From positions 335,290-399,289 of the forward strand of contig NZ_HE978636.1 in NCBI RefSeq assembly GCF_000312105.1: DNA of 64,000 bases, written 5' to 3'. Origin of the DNA: Aeromicrobium massiliense JC14. Its GTDB lineage: Bacteria > Actinomycetota > Actinomycetes > Propionibacteriales > Nocardioidaceae. Position numbers and translations under genes: made by a program. Below the pieces are notes generated by a model, which saw only the letters and a program-made list of their open reading frames with translations, ran no database searches and was not told where the DNA came from. How positions within the stretch are numbered: the stretch's first letter is position 1; the number at the start of each line of letters is the position of its first letter. Below, one piece after another: positions 52,597 through 61,596 of this stretch.

Positions 52597-52877
52597 GGCT
52601 CCCGCCAGGGGACGCGGGGAGTCGCGGAGTGCCGCCCGCCCGGCTTCCAGCCCTGGATCCACCAGCGGTGGGTCCACAGCGGGCCGAGGAACAGGACGAC
52701 TCCGAGGGCCGTCAGACCGAGGCAGATCAGGACGTCGAGCCAGCGACCTCCGGTGCCTGCCGAGAACGCCCCGACGGGGCCCGTGATGACGAGCGCGCCC
52801 ATGAGGAGGAGGCTCCGGTGATCGGCCGTCCGAAGCCGCCAGACGACGAAGCCCCCGACACGTCGCCACCTGTTCAC
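52593..52877 (-). CDS. Hypothetical two-span membrane protein between the hairpin repeats
   Basis: A 94-residue protein starting MNRWRRVGGFVVWRLRTADHRSLLLMGALVITG. Two hydrophobic spans (about 23-41 and 48-67) are separated by a short loop, then WTHRWWIQGWKPGGRH and a basic tail. No family is recognised. It is coupled to the following gene by a GTGA overlap, and hairpin repeat copy 2 lies 26 nt before its GTG, so that repeat may carry or limit its transcription. Confidence 0.55.
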   Translation of the reverse strand: MNRWRRVGGFVVWRLRTADHRSLLLMGALVITGPVGAFSAGTGGRWLDVLICLGLTALGVVLFLGPLWTHRWWIQGWKPGGRHSATPRVPWREP

Positions 52878-52902
52878 GCCTCCATCCTCCCTGGCCGCCT
52901 CG

Positions 52903-52965
52903 CGCTGAGTGTGACGTTTCGGGGGTGATCCCGGCCGATCGAGCCCCGAAACGTCACGCTCAGCG
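52903..52965. repeat. 63-bp hairpin repeat, copy 2
   Basis: The arms CGCTGAGTGTGACGTTTCGG and the matching right arm pair over 22 bp with one mismatch. Five bases differ from copy 1, three of them in the arms. It sits between the small membrane-protein gene and the Xre-type gene. Confidence 0.8.
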
Positions 52966-53000
52966 GGGAGGCGACCAACCCGGGAAGGTGACCGGGATGC

Positions 53001-53207
53001 TCAGTCGGGGACGTGCTCGAGGATGTCGCCGGGCTGGCAGTCCAGGACGCGGCAGATGGCCTCCAGGGTGCTGAACCGCACGGCCTTCGCGCGTCCGTTC
53101 TTGAGCACGGCGACGTTGGCGGGGGTGAGTCCCACCTGCTCGGCGAACTCGCCGACGCTCATCTTGCGCTTGGCCAGCTCGACGTCGAGCCGCACGACGA
53201 TCGCCAT
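53001..53207 (-). CDS. Xre/Cro-type helix-turn-helix regulator
   Basis: A 68-residue DNA-binding protein consisting of one helix-turn-helix: MAIVVRLDVELAKRKMSVGEFAEQVGLTPANVAVLKNGRAKAVRFSTLEAICRVLDCQPGDIL, in outline. This short type is regularly encoded with DUF2975 membrane proteins. The ATG at 53207 shares one base with the stop of that gene (TGATG). An inverted repeat in front of the pair is its likely operator. Confidence 0.85.
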   Translation of the reverse strand: MAIVVRLDVELAKRKMSVGEFAEQVGLTPANVAVLKNGRAKAVRFSTLEAICRVLDCQPGDILEHVPD

Positions 53208-53704
53208 CAGATCACCGCGTCCATGTCCGAGCGCAGCGCCGTGGCCTGGCACAGCAGCGCCCGCATGACGACGAGCAGCAGCACGAACCCGCCCGCGGCG
53301 ATCGACAGGCCGCCGAGCAGCAGCGGCAGGCCCGGGTCGCGCAGCTCAGGGGTGACGTAGAGGAAGACGCTCACGGTGCCGGCGATGGTCACCATGCACA
53401 GCCACACGCCGACCGACGCGAGGACGATGGCGTCGACCCAGCGGAAGGCGTCGCGGCTGAAGATGCGGTCGGCCTGCACCATCGTCAGCAGCCGCCAGGT
53501 GCACACGACCACCACGAGCAGGCACAGCACGGCCAGCTCGAGCGCCACGAACACCGGCCAGCGCACCGGGCTCAGGTCGCCGTCGTCCGGGCCGCCGAAG
53601 ATCTGTCCCGGGACGGACATGACGAGGCCGAGGACGAGGCCCAGCCCGATGAGCGCGAGCAGCACCCGCAGGGCGAGCACGACGAAGCGAGGAAGCGTGG
53701 TCAT
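53207..53704 (-). CDS. DUF2975-like four-span membrane protein
   Basis: A 165-residue membrane protein with spans near 7-27, 49-70, 92-112 and 125-150. The loop WRLLTMVQADRIFSRDAFRWVD fits the DUF2975 pattern, whose members are partners of short Xre regulators, of unknown role. The ATG at 53704 is used; an ATG at 53722 would add six residues and overlap the operator side. It is first in the two-gene unit. Confidence 0.75.
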   Translation of the reverse strand: MTTLPRFVVLALRVLLALIGLGLVLGLVMSVPGQIFGGPDDGDLSPVRWPVFVALELAVLCLLVVVVCTWRLLTMVQADRIFSRDAFRWVDAIVLASVGVWLCMVTIAGTVSVFLYVTPELRDPGLPLLLGGLSIAAGGFVLLLVVMRALLCQATALRSDMDAVI

Positions 53705-53725
53705 ACATCGACCATCGCTCATAAT

Positions 53726-53742
53726 CTATCGAAAGTCAATAG
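53726..53742. promoter_or_regulatory. Operator-like inverted repeat before the DUF2975/Xre pair
   Basis: CTATCGAAAGTCAATAG, 7-bp arms with one mismatch around AAG, in a locally AT-rich spot. It contains TTGACT on the minus strand. Autoregulation by the Xre-type protein is likely but unproven. Confidence 0.5.
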
Positions 53743-53793
53743 GTAGGGAACCCTGCCTGCAAGCCGGCCCGAGATGCAGGTCACCATGTCTGC

Positions 53794-54432
53794 ATGCGCC
53801 TGGACCACCTGTCGTTCGCCGCCGGACCCGACGGACTCGCCGCCACCACGGCCCGCCTCGCCGAGCAGCTCGGCGTGACGTTCGTCGACGGCGGTGTCCA
53901 CCCCCGCTTCGGCACCCGCAACGCGATCCTCCCGCTGGCCAACGGGCACTACCTGGAGGTCGTGGAGGCGCTCGACCACCCCGCGTCCGACAAGGCCCCG
54001 TTCGGCCAGGCCGTGCGCGCCCGCTCCGAGGCCGGCGGCGGCTGGCTCGGCTGGGTCGTCGCGGTCGACGACATCAAGCCGGTCGAGCAGCGCATCGGAC
54101 GTCACGCGGTGCCCGGCAACCGGCACCGCCCCGACGGCTACAACCTGCAGTGGCAGCAGATCGGCGTCCGCGGCACCACCGCCGACCCGCAGCTGCCGTT
54201 CGTCGTGAGCTGGGAGAGCCCGGCCGAGGAGCACCCGTCGCGCGACGGCCAGCCGCAGGCCGAGCTGCTCGCGCTCGAGATCGCCGGATCCCCCGAGCGC
54301 GTCACCGGCTGGCTCGGCGAGCCGGCGCTGGACGCGCTCGAGGAGATCGCCGTCGAGTGGGTGGCGCCGAACGGGCTGCCCGGCATCCAGGCCGCCCGCC
54401 TGCGCACCCCCTCGGGCGAGGCGCGGCTCTAG
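53794..54432 (+). CDS. Glyoxalase-like (VOC) domain protein
   Basis: A 212-residue protein of the glyoxalase-like (PF13468-type) family, starting MRLDHLSFAAGPDGLAATTARLAEQLGV. GGVHPRFGTRNAILPLANGHYLEVVEAL holds the usual paired metal positions. The substrate is unknown; homologues are cytosolic. Its TAG overlaps the stop of the convergent metallo-beta-lactamase gene within CTAG. Confidence 0.78.
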   Translation: MRLDHLSFAAGPDGLAATTARLAEQLGVTFVDGGVHPRFGTRNAILPLANGHYLEVVEALDHPASDKAPFGQAVRARSEAGGGWLGWVVAVDDIKPVEQRIGRHAVPGNRHRPDGYNLQWQQIGVRGTTADPQLPFVVSWESPAEEHPSRDGQPQAELLALEIAGSPERVTGWLGEPALDALEEIAVEWVAPNGLPGIQAARLRTPSGEARL

Positions 54433-55043
54433 CCGTCCAGCCCGGCCTTCTCGGCGCCGATCGTCGTGTCGTCGCCGTGGCCGGTGTGCACCACCGTCGC
54501 CTCGGGCAGCACGAACAGGCTGGCCCGGATGGACGCCTCGAGCGTCGAGCGGTCCGAGAACGAGCGGCCGGTCGCGCCCGGACCGCCCTGGAACAGCGAG
54601 TCGCCGGTGAAGACGCAGCCGAGCTCGGGCGCGTAGAGGCACACGGCGCCGGGCGCGTGGCCCGGCGTGTGCAGCACCTGCATCCGCGTGCCCGCGATCT
54701 CCAGCACCTGGCCGTCGACCAGGTCGGCGTCCCAGGAGACGTCGGTGCCGTGGGTCAGCTCCCACACCGGACGCTCGTCGGGGTGGAGCAGGATCGGCGC
54801 GCCGGTGCGCTCGCGCAGCGCCGGCGCGACGCGGACGTGGTCGTCGTGGGCATGGGTGCACACGATCGCGCGCACCGCCCGGTCGCCGACGACCGCCATG
54901 ATCGCGTCGACGTCGTGCGGCGCGTCGATCACGACGCACTCGGCGTCGTCACCCACCACCCAGATGTTGTTGTCGACGTCGAACGTCTCGCCGTCGAGGC
55001 TGAAGGTGCCCGACACGACGCCGTGGTCGATCCGCGCGGCCAT
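54429..55043 (-). CDS. Metallo-beta-lactamase-fold hydrolase partner of MscR
   Basis: A 204-residue MBL-fold protein. The zinc motif is VCTHAHDDHVRVAPALRER (HXHXDH). Further ligands lie in LHTPGHAPGAVCLYAPE, FTGDSLFQGGPGA and VVHTGHGDDTTIG. M. tuberculosis has an MBL gene next to the mycothiol formaldehyde dehydrogenase (Rv2260 after Rv2259, from memory). It may hydrolyse S-formylmycothiol (inference). The ATG shares one base with the mscR stop. Confidence 0.85.
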   Translation of the reverse strand: MAARIDHGVVSGTFSLDGETFDVDNNIWVVGDDAECVVIDAPHDVDAIMAVVGDRAVRAIVCTHAHDDHVRVAPALRERTGAPILLHPDERPVWELTHGTDVSWDADLVDGQVLEIAGTRMQVLHTPGHAPGAVCLYAPELGCVFTGDSLFQGGPGATGRSFSDRSTLEASIRASLFVLPEATVVHTGHGDDTTIGAEKAGLDG

Positions 55044-56143
55044 CAGAGCACCACCACCGAGCGCAGCACGTCGCCGTGGTGCATCCGCTCGAACGACGCC
55101 TCGACGTCGTCCAGGCCGACCTCCTCGGTGACGAACGCGTCGAGGTCGAGCCGACCCTGGCGGTACAGGTCGACCAGCATCGGGAAGTCGCGCGAGGGCA
55201 GGCAGTCGCCGTACCAGCTGGACTTGAGCGCGCCACCGCGTCCGAAGACGTCGATGAGCGGGATCTCGGGCACGGTCATGTCCGGCGTCGGGACGCCCAC
55301 GAGCACCAGCACGCCAGCCAGGTCGCGGGCGTAGAACGCCTGCTTCCAGGTCTCGGGACGTCCGACCGCCTCGATGACGACGTCCGCGCCCTCGGCTCCC
55401 TCGTAGGTCTCGGCGCAGATGCGCTTGATCGCCTCGACCGGGTCCTCCTGCGAGGAGTCGACGACGTGGGTGGCGCCGAGCTCGCGGGCCTTCTCGAGCT
55501 TCTTGGCGTCGATGTCGACCGCGATGACCGGGCTCGCGCCAGCCAGGGCCGCACCGGCGACCGCCGCGACGCCGACGCCGCCGCAGCCGATGACCGCGGC
55601 GCTGCGACCACGCGTCAGCGCGCCCGTGTTGATCGCCGCGCCGATGCCGGCCATGACGCCGCAGCCGAGCAGGCCGACGGCGGCCGCGCGCGCGTCGGGG
55701 TCGACCTTCGTGCACTGGCCGACGGCGACGAGCGTCTTCTCGGCGAACGCGCCGATGCCGAGCGCGGGGGTGAGCTCGGTGCCGTCCTCGAGCGTCATGC
55801 GCTGCGTCGCGTTGTGCGTGTTGAAGCAGTACTGCAGGTCGCCGCGCTTGCACGCCCGGCACTCGCCGCAGACCGCGCGCCAGTTGAGCACGACGAAGTC
55901 GCCGGGCGCGACGCCCGTGACGTCCGGGCCGACCGCCTCGACGACGCCGGCGGCCTCGTGGCCGAGCAGGAACGGGAACTCGTCGTTGATGCCGCCCTGC
56001 TTGTAGTGCAGGTCGGTGTGGCACACGCCGCAGGTCTGGATCTTCACCACCGCCTCGCCCGGACCCGGGTCAGGGACGTTGATGGTGACGAGCTCGACGG
56101 GCGCGTCCTTGCTCCGGGCCACGACGGCCTTGACCTGCTGCAT
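55043..56143 (-). CDS. mscR: S-(hydroxymethyl)mycothiol dehydrogenase (mycothiol-dependent formaldehyde dehydrogenase)
   Basis: A 366-residue class III-like zinc alcohol dehydrogenase that oxidises the formaldehyde-mycothiol adduct and can reduce S-nitrosomycothiol. Catalytic zinc ligands are in [15 protein letters not shown] and [14 protein letters not shown]. The structural zinc site is [18 protein letters not shown] binding is by [19 protein letters not shown]. The short insertion [26 protein letters not shown] matches the mycothiol-type enzymes. GAGG precedes the ATG. Confidence 0.88.
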   Translation of the reverse strand: MQQVKAVVARSKDAPVELVTINVPDPGPGEAVVKIQTCGVCHTDLHYKQGGINDEFPFLLGHEAAGVVEAVGPDVTGVAPGDFVVLNWRAVCGECRACKRGDLQYCFNTHNATQRMTLEDGTELTPALGIGAFAEKTLVAVGQCTKVDPDARAAAVGLLGCGVMAGIGAAINTGALTRGRSAAVIGCGGVGVAAVAGAALAGASPVIAVDIDAKKLEKARELGATHVVDSSQEDPVEAIKRICAETYEGAEGADVVIEAVGRPETWKQAFYARDLAGVLVLVGVPTPDMTVPEIPLIDVFGRGGALKSSWYGDCLPSRDFPMLVDLYRQGRLDLDAFVTEEVGLDDVEASFERMHHGDVLRSVVVL

Positions 56144-56256
56144 GTTGCTGCCTCGTTCCTGTCGCCGGGACGGGGGCCGGTGCTGCTCCCCCGCTCGCCA
56201 GGCTAACGACGTGCCCGGCCCGGCGGCACGGTGCCGGGGCTGTCGGTGCGACGACC

Positions 56257-56262
56257 TAGGGT
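56257..56262 (+). promoter_or_regulatory. Leaderless -10 element of radA
   Basis: TAGGGT lies 7 nt before the ATG at 56270; no Shine-Dalgarno sequence is seen. Confidence 0.5.
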
Positions 56263-56269
56263 GGCGCTC

Positions 56270-57652
56270 ATGGCCAAGACCGCTCGACCGACCTACGTCT
56301 GCGCCGAGTGCGGGTGGGCGACGCCCAAGTGGGTCGGCCGCTGCGGCGAGTGCCAGGCCTGGGGCACGGTCGACGTGCAGGGCGCCCAGCCCGCCGTCCG
56401 CACCAAGGCGGCCCCCGTGAGCAGCCCGGCCCGGCCGATCTCGCAGATCGACGTCGAGGCGTCCGCCGCGGTCACCACCGGGCTCACCGAGCTCGACCGC
56501 GTCCTGGGCGGTGGCATGGTGCCCGGCGCGGTGCTGCTGCTGGCCGGAGAGCCCGGCGTCGGCAAGTCCACCCTGCTGCTCGAGACGGCCGCCCGCTGGG
56601 CCCGCACCGGCGAGCGCGTCCTGTACGTCTCCGGCGAGGAGTCCGCGGCCCAGGTGCGCCTGCGGGCCGAGCGCACCGGCGCCGTCCACGACGAGCTCTA
56701 CCTGGCCGCCGAGACCGACCTCGGCGCACTGCTCACGCACGTCGAGCAGGTGAGCCCGACGCTGCTCATCGTCGACTCCGTGCAGACCATCGGCTCGTCC
56801 GACGTCGAGGGCGTGCCCGGCGGCGTCACCCAGGTGCGCGAGGTCGCGTCCGCGGTCATCCAGCTGGCCAAGCGCGAGAACATCGGCACCCTGCTCGTCG
56901 GCCACGTCACCAAGGACGGCTCGGTGGCCGGCCCGCGCGTCCTCGAGCACCTGGTCGACGTCGTGCTGCAGTTCGAGGGCGACCGGCACTCGCGGCTGCG
57001 GCTGCTGCGCGCGATCAAGAACCGCTTCGGCCCGGTCGACGAGATCGGTTGCTTCGACCTCGGCGACGGCGGCCTGGTCGAGGTGCCCGACCCCACCGGG
57101 CTGTTCGTGTCGCGCCACGCCCAGCCGGTGCCCGGCACCTGCGTCACGGTGACGCTCGAGGGACGCCGGGCGCTGCTCGCCGAGGTGCAGGCGCTCACCG
57201 TCGAGACCAACGCCCCGTCGCCGCGCCGCACCACGTCCGGCGTCGACTCCTCACGCATGGCGATGATCCTGGCCGTGCTCACCAAGCACTGCGGCATGCC
57301 TCTGGGCAAGCAGGACTTCTACGCCGCCACGGTCGGCGGCGCCCGGCTCGCCGAGCCCGCCGTCGACCTCGCGCTCGCGCTCGCCGCGGCGTCCGGCGTC
57401 AGCGGGCTCACCGTGCCCTCGGACGTCGTGGTGCTCGGCGAGGTGGGGCTGGCCGGCGAGGTCCGTCCGGTCGCCAGCCTCGAGACGCGGCTGCGCGAGG
57501 CGGCCCGCATCGGCTTCAAGCGGGCGGTCGTCCCGGCCGGCGGACTGCGCCCCGACGTGCCGGGCATGAGCACGATGGCCGTGAGCTCGGTGGAGCAGGC
57601 TCTCGGAGTTCTCGCTACCGCGCCGGCCACGCGGCTGCGCGCCCTAGACTGA
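56270..57652 (+). CDS. radA: DNA repair protein RadA
   Basis: A RecA-like helicase for branch migration in recombination, 460 residues. The N-terminal zinc finger is [23 protein letters not shown]. Walker A is [14 protein letters not shown] near residue 97 and the RadA-specific motif is [13 protein letters not shown]. The C-terminal Lon-like domain (about 300-455) includes [24 protein letters not shown] leaderless promoter precedes it, and disA follows by 38 nt, the common actinobacterial pair. Confidence 0.95.
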   Translation: MAKTARPTYVCAECGWATPKWVGRCGECQAWGTVDVQGAQPAVRTKAAPVSSPARPISQIDVEASAAVTTGLTELDRVLGGGMVPGAVLLLAGEPGVGKSTLLLETAARWARTGERVLYVSGEESAAQVRLRAERTGAVHDELYLAAETDLGALLTHVEQVSPTLLIVDSVQTIGSSDVEGVPGGVTQVREVASAVIQLAKRENIGTLLVGHVTKDGSVAGPRVLEHLVDVVLQFEGDRHSRLRLLRAIKNRFGPVDEIGCFDLGDGGLVEVPDPTGLFVSRHAQPVPGTCVTVTLEGRRALLAEVQALTVETNAPSPRRTTSGVDSSRMAMILAVLTKHCGMPLGKQDFYAATVGGARLAEPAVDLALALAAASGVSGLTVPSDVVVLGEVGLAGEVRPVASLETRLREAARIGFKRAVVPAGGLRPDVPGMSTMAVSSVEQALGVLATAPATRLRALD

Positions 57653-57690
57653 CCCCGACCGACCCACGCACGTCAGCAAAGGCCCCGCCC

Positions 57691-58782
57691 ATGGCAACCC
57701 TTGACCGCACCGGCGACGCCACCGAGGCCCGCCTGCGCGCCACCCTCGCCGCCGTCGCCCCCGGCACCGCGCTGCGCGAGGGGCTCGAGCGCATCCTGCG
57801 CGGTCGCACCGGCGCGCTCGTGGTCGTGGGCGGCGACCGCCAGGTCGAGGCGCTCTCGACGGGCGGCTTCGCCCTCGACGTGCCCTTCACCGCCACCGGC
57901 CTGCGCGAGCTGGCCAAGATGGACGGCGCGATCATCCTCGACAAGGACGCCAGCCGCATCATCCGTGCGGCCGTCCACCTCATGCCCGACCCGTCGATCC
58001 CCACCGAGGAGTCCGGCACCCGTCACCGCACGGCCGACCGCGTGGCCCGGCAGACCGGCGTCCCGGTCATCTCGGTGTCGGCGTCGATGCACATCATCGC
58101 GCTGTACCTCGACGACACCCGCTACGTGCTGGAGGACGCGAGCGTCGTCATCGCCCGCGCCAACCAGGCCCTGGCCACGCTCGAGCGCTACCGCACGCGG
58201 CTCGACGAGGTCACCGACGCGCTGTCCGCGCTCGAGATCGAGGACCTCGTCACCGTCCGCGACGTCGCCGCGGTGGCCCAGCGCCTCGAGATGGTCAGCC
58301 GCATCGCCGGCGAGATCGACACGTACGTGCTCGAGCTCGGCACCGACGGCCGCCTGCTCGCCCTGCAGCTCGAGGAGCTCATCAGCGGCGTTGACACCGA
58401 GCGCGAGCTGCTGGTGCGCGACTACCAGCCGAGCGGACGCCGCAGCCGCAGCACCGAGGACGTGCTCACCGAGATGGCGGCGATCGACTCCAGCTCGCTG
58501 GTCGACCTGGGCAAGGTCGCCCGGGCCATGCGCATCGGCACCGAGGACTCGCTCGACAACGCGCTCGCGCCGCGCGGCTTCCGTCTGCTGGCGCGGGTGC
58601 CGCGCCTGCCCGGCGCCGTCGTCGACCGCCTGGTCGACCACTTCGGCTCCCTGCAGAAGCTGCTCGCGGCCAGCATGGAGGACCTGCAGATCGTCGAGGG
58701 CGTCGGCGACCTGCGCGCCCGCAGCGTCCGCGAGGGGCTGTCCCGCCTGGCGGAGTCCAGCATCCTCGAGCGGTACGTCTGA
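57691..58782 (+). CDS. disA: DNA integrity scanning diadenylate cyclase DisA
   Basis: Makes cyclic di-AMP from two ATP and scans DNA for branched structures. The 363-residue protein has the DAC domain first, with the catalytic DGA motif in KMDGAIILDKDASRI and RHR in SGTRHRTADRVARQTGV. A helical linker and a C-terminal HhH DNA-binding domain (LLAASMEDLQIVEGVGDLRARSVREGLSRL, in outline) follow. TAGACT at 57645-57650, across the radA stop, may add its own promoter, giving a leader of about 33 nt with AAAGG. Confidence 0.95.
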   Translation: MATLDRTGDATEARLRATLAAVAPGTALREGLERILRGRTGALVVVGGDRQVEALSTGGFALDVPFTATGLRELAKMDGAIILDKDASRIIRAAVHLMPDPSIPTEESGTRHRTADRVARQTGVPVISVSASMHIIALYLDDTRYVLEDASVVIARANQALATLERYRTRLDEVTDALSALEIEDLVTVRDVAAVAQRLEMVSRIAGEIDTYVLELGTDGRLLALQLEELISGVDTERELLVRDYQPSGRRSRSTEDVLTEMAAIDSSSLVDLGKVARAMRIGTEDSLDNALAPRGFRLLARVPRLPGAVVDRLVDHFGSLQKLLAASMEDLQIVEGVGDLRARSVREGLSRLAESSILERYV

Positions 58783-58785
58783 GGC

Positions 58786-59613
58786 TCAGCCCGCCGGCGG
58801 GGTGACGCTGGGCGTGGCCTGGGCGGCCCGGCGGCGCGCCTCCTCGGCGGCCTTGCGCTCGGCCTCGGCCTTCTTCTGCTCCGCGCGCGCCTTGCGACGC
58901 GCCTCCTTCGCCTTCTTCTCCGCGAGGGCCTTCTTGCGCGCCTCGGCCCGCGCCTTCGCGTCGGCCTGCGCCTTGGTCAGCCCACCGAGCCGGAAGGTCG
59001 CCTCGGACGGCTCGCCACCGAGGAGGGCCGCGCGCACCTGGAACGTCCCGGCGTACCGGAAGCCGTAGCCGCGGGCGCAGGCGCTCTCGGACAGGTTGCC
59101 GTCGGCCCCGCGGGCGAGGGTGACCCAGCCCGGCGACAGCCGCACCGGTGCGCCGATGACCTTGCTGGAGCAGACGCTGGAGTCCCACACCGTGGAGTCG
59201 CCCGAGCTCACCACGACGAGCGTCTGGCGCTCCTTCGGCTGCAGCGTGCAGGGCTTCTCCGCGGTCGTGCTGACCACGAAGTCGACCCGCAGCTTCTCGC
59301 CGGCCTGCTGGCCGCGCGGCACGCTGGGCTGGATGCGGACGGTCGAGGGGTCGCACTGCTCGTCGGTCGAGCTCACGCTCACCTGGGCGGCGGAGTCGAG
59401 CGACGGGGAGGGCACCGGGCTCGGCGTGGCCGACGTCGCGGGTGCCTGGGGGGCGTCCGAGGTGGCGGTGGCCGACGGCTCGGGGGCCGGCGCCGCGGAG
59501 TCGGCGTCGTCGCGACCCGAGACGAGGGTCGTGACGACCCAGCCGAGCAGGAACACCGCCGCCAGCACCAGCAGACGCCGGCGCCAGTAGATGGCAGGCG
59601 ACAGACGACTCAC
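58786..59613 (-). CDS. Membrane-anchored extracytoplasmic protein with a charged coiled-coil end
   Basis: A 275-residue protein. One membrane span lies near residues 13-31 (RRLLVLAAVFLLGWVVTTLV), then a Pro/Ala/Ser/Thr-rich linker. An extracytoplasmic domain of about 130 residues contains four cysteines (DEQCDPST, EKPCTLQP, SSVCSSKV, SACARGYG) likely forming two disulfides. The last 65 residues are Ala/Lys/Arg/Glu repeats. A protein in the same place relative to disA exists in M. tuberculosis (Rv3587c). Function unknown. The GTG at 59613 has TACCGT 6 nt upstream. Confidence 0.72.
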   Translation of the reverse strand: MSRLSPAIYWRRRLLVLAAVFLLGWVVTTLVSGRDDADSAAPAPEPSATATSDAPQAPATSATPSPVPSPSLDSAAQVSVSSTDEQCDPSTVRIQPSVPRGQQAGEKLRVDFVVSTTAEKPCTLQPKERQTLVVVSSGDSTVWDSSVCSSKVIGAPVRLSPGWVTLARGADGNLSESACARGYGFRYAGTFQVRAALLGGEPSEATFRLGGLTKAQADAKARAEARKKALAEKKAKEARRKARAEQKKAEAERKAAEEARRRAAQATPSVTPPAG

Positions 59614-59619
59614 GACCGT

Positions 59620-59625
59620 ACGGTA
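59620..59625 (-). promoter_or_regulatory. Leaderless -10 element of the anchored coiled-coil protein gene
   Basis: TACCGT on the minus strand lies 6 nt before the GTG at 59613. Confidence 0.45.
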
Positions 59626-59659
59626 ACCGCTGGGCCCGGCGTGACAGACTCGACGCGCC

Positions 59660-60553
59660 ATGACCGCCGCCGCGTTCCCCGACGACCTCGTCACAGAGCT
59701 GCACGAGCGGCTCGCCGAATGGTTCGCCCACGCGGCGCGTGACCTGCCCTGGCGGCGCGACGACGCGACCGCGTGGCACGTGATGATCTCCGAGCTGATG
59801 CTGCAGCAGACCCCGGTCGCCCGGGTGCTCCCGGTCTACGAGCAGTGGGTGCGCCGCTGGCCCGAGCCGGCCGACCTCGCGGCCGAGCCCGCCGGCGAGG
59901 CGGTGCGCGCGTGGGGTCGGCTCGGCTACCCGCGCCGGGCGCTGCGGCTGCACGGCGCGGCCCAGGCCATCGTCGAGCGGCACGACGGCGTCGTGCCCCG
60001 CGACCTCGACGCGCTGCTCGCGCTGCCCGGGGTCGGTGCGTACACGGCGGCCGCGGTCGCGTCGTTCGCCTACGGCGGCCGGCACGCCGTGCTCGACACC
60101 AACGTGCGCCGGGTGCTGGCCCGCGTGGTCGGTGGCGAGCAGCACCCGCCGGCGTCCGTCACGGCGGCCGAGCGGCGCCGCGCCGAGCAGCTGCTGCCCG
60201 AGGACGGCGCCCCGGTCTGGGCCGCCTCGACGATGGAGCTGGGCGCGATCGTCTGCACGGCCGCGTCACCGCGCTGCCCGGCCTGCCCGGTCGCCGACCT
60301 GTGCCGCTGGCGAGCGCAGGGCTACCCGGAGCACGACGGGCCCGCCCGGCGCACGCAGAAGTGGGAGGGCACCGACCGGCAGTGCCGCGGACGCCTGCTC
60401 GCGGTCCTGCGCGACGCGACCGGGCCGGTCGACAAGGCGCTGCTGGACGCCGCCTGGCCGGACGACGTCCAGCGCGAGCGAGCCCTGGACGGCCTGGTGG
60501 CGGACGGTCTCGTCGAGCCCGTCACCGACACCCTGTTCGCCCTGCCGCGCTGA
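59660..60553 (+). CDS. mutY: A/G-specific adenine DNA glycosylase MutY
   Basis: Removes adenine mispaired with 8-oxoguanine. The 297-residue protein has the catalytic glutamate in ISELMLQQTPVARV, the helix-hairpin-helix ALPGVGAYTAAAVASFAYG and the catalytic aspartate in AVLDTNVRRVL. The 4Fe-4S site is CTAASPRCPACPVADLC (CX6CX2CX5C). The C-terminal NUDIX-like 8-oxoG domain is missing; a short winged segment takes its place, as in other actinobacterial MutY proteins. Confidence 0.92.
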   Translation: MTAAAFPDDLVTELHERLAEWFAHAARDLPWRRDDATAWHVMISELMLQQTPVARVLPVYEQWVRRWPEPADLAAEPAGEAVRAWGRLGYPRRALRLHGAAQAIVERHDGVVPRDLDALLALPGVGAYTAAAVASFAYGGRHAVLDTNVRRVLARVVGGEQHPPASVTAAERRRAEQLLPEDGAPVWAASTMELGAIVCTAASPRCPACPVADLCRWRAQGYPEHDGPARRTQKWEGTDRQCRGRLLAVLRDATGPVDKALLDAAWPDDVQRERALDGLVADGLVEPVTDTLFALPR

Positions 60554-60564
60554 AGTCCGCGGGG

Positions 60565-61455
60565 TCAGTCGCGCCGACGGCTGCGGACGGCGTCCCAGGC
60601 CCGTCGCGCGGTGCGGTCGGCCCACAGCTGGGCCGGACGGCGCAGCACGTGCCAGCCGTCCGCCACCAGCACGCCCAGCTCGCCGCCGCGCGGTGTCCCC
60701 GTGCGCCGGTCGTCCACGACCGGGCCGCCCGAACGGTAGGCGTCGGCGACCGCCACGGCCCGGCGCAGCGCCCCGGTCAGCTCGTCCGGACCGCCGTCGC
60801 CGAGCTGGACGTCCGCGTGACCGGACTCGACCTCCGCCGACACCCAGCCACGACCGGGGGTGTGCACCACGACCGAGCGGCCCGTGGCCTCGTCGGTCCA
60901 CCACGCGCAGGCGCGGCCGTCGCGCAGGCCCGCCCCGAAGCCGTCCGGCAGCACGGTGCGGAGCAGGTCGAGCGCCTGCTCCGGGGTGACGACGGAAGGC
61001 GCCGCCGACTGTCCACCGGGACGGCGCCGCGCACGCCAGGCCCGGAAGCGGTGGGCGAGGTGCGAGTCCTGGAGCCACGGCAGGAGCGTGCAGAACCCGA
61101 ACGCGGCAGCGAGCGTCGCGGTGCGACCGGCGATCGTCTCGGGCTCGCCCCCCAGCGGGTCGACCGCCCAGCGCACCACCGCGAGCGCGACCCCCGTCGC
61201 CATCAGCCACCGGGCCCACGCGCCCTCGGTGCGCAGCATCGCGAGAGCCGCGGTGGCCACAACCACGACGGACGGCAGTGCCCAGCGGACGTCGTCCAGC
61301 TCCGCAGGCGTGGGCTCGACGGGCCACAGCGGCGTGGCGGTCAGCACGCAGAGCACCACCGCGACCGGGCCGAGGACCAGCAGGCCGCGCTGGAAGGACG
61401 CCGGTCGGCGGAGGAACCATGCCGTCCTGGTCGGCTCGTACAGGCGCTGGGTCAC
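60565..61455 (-). CDS. Hypothetical four-span membrane protein
   Basis: A protein of about 296 residues starting MTQRLYEPTRTAWFLRRPASFQRG. Four hydrophobic spans lie between about residues 25 and 140. A soluble C-terminal domain (about 165-290) of unknown family follows, containing EQALDLLRTVLPDGFGAGLRDGRACAWWTDEATGRSVVVHTPG, in outline. The GTG at 61455 is preferred because TAGCCT lies 7 nt upstream; a GTG at 61500 would add 15 residues. It is convergent with mutY, 11 nt apart. Confidence 0.6.
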   Translation of the reverse strand: MTQRLYEPTRTAWFLRRPASFQRGLLVLGPVAVVLCVLTATPLWPVEPTPAELDDVRWALPSVVVVATAALAMLRTEGAWARWLMATGVALAVVRWAVDPLGGEPETIAGRTATLAAAFGFCTLLPWLQDSHLAHRFRAWRARRRPGGQSAAPSVVTPEQALDLLRTVLPDGFGAGLRDGRACAWWTDEATGRSVVVHTPGRGWVSAEVESGHADVQLGDGGPDELTGALRRAVAVADAYRSGGPVVDDRRTGTPRGGELGVLVADGWHVLRRPAQLWADRTARRAWDAVRSRRRD

Positions 61456-61462
61456 GGCGGTC

Positions 61463-61468
61463 AGGCTA
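61463..61468 (-). promoter_or_regulatory. Leaderless -10 element of the four-span membrane protein gene
   Basis: TAGCCT on the minus strand lies 7 nt before the GTG at 61455, deciding that start over the GTG at 61500. Confidence 0.5.
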
Positions 61469-61549
61469 GCGTCGCGGACCCGGGCTGCGGTGCGGTTCAC
61501 CGCACACGGGACCCACGGCCCCAGGAACCCTCGCCGGGCCCCGGACGCG

Positions 61550-61586
61550 ACGACGCCCCGCCCGGGTGACCCGGGCGGGGCGTCGT
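61550..61586 (-). terminator. clpC terminator
   Basis: A perfect 17-bp GC-rich stem with a TGA loop (arms 61550-61566 and 61570-61586), 10 nt after the clpC stop. There is no T-run, as is usual in this phylum. Confidence 0.8.
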
Positions 61587-61596
61587 GCGGCGGGAC

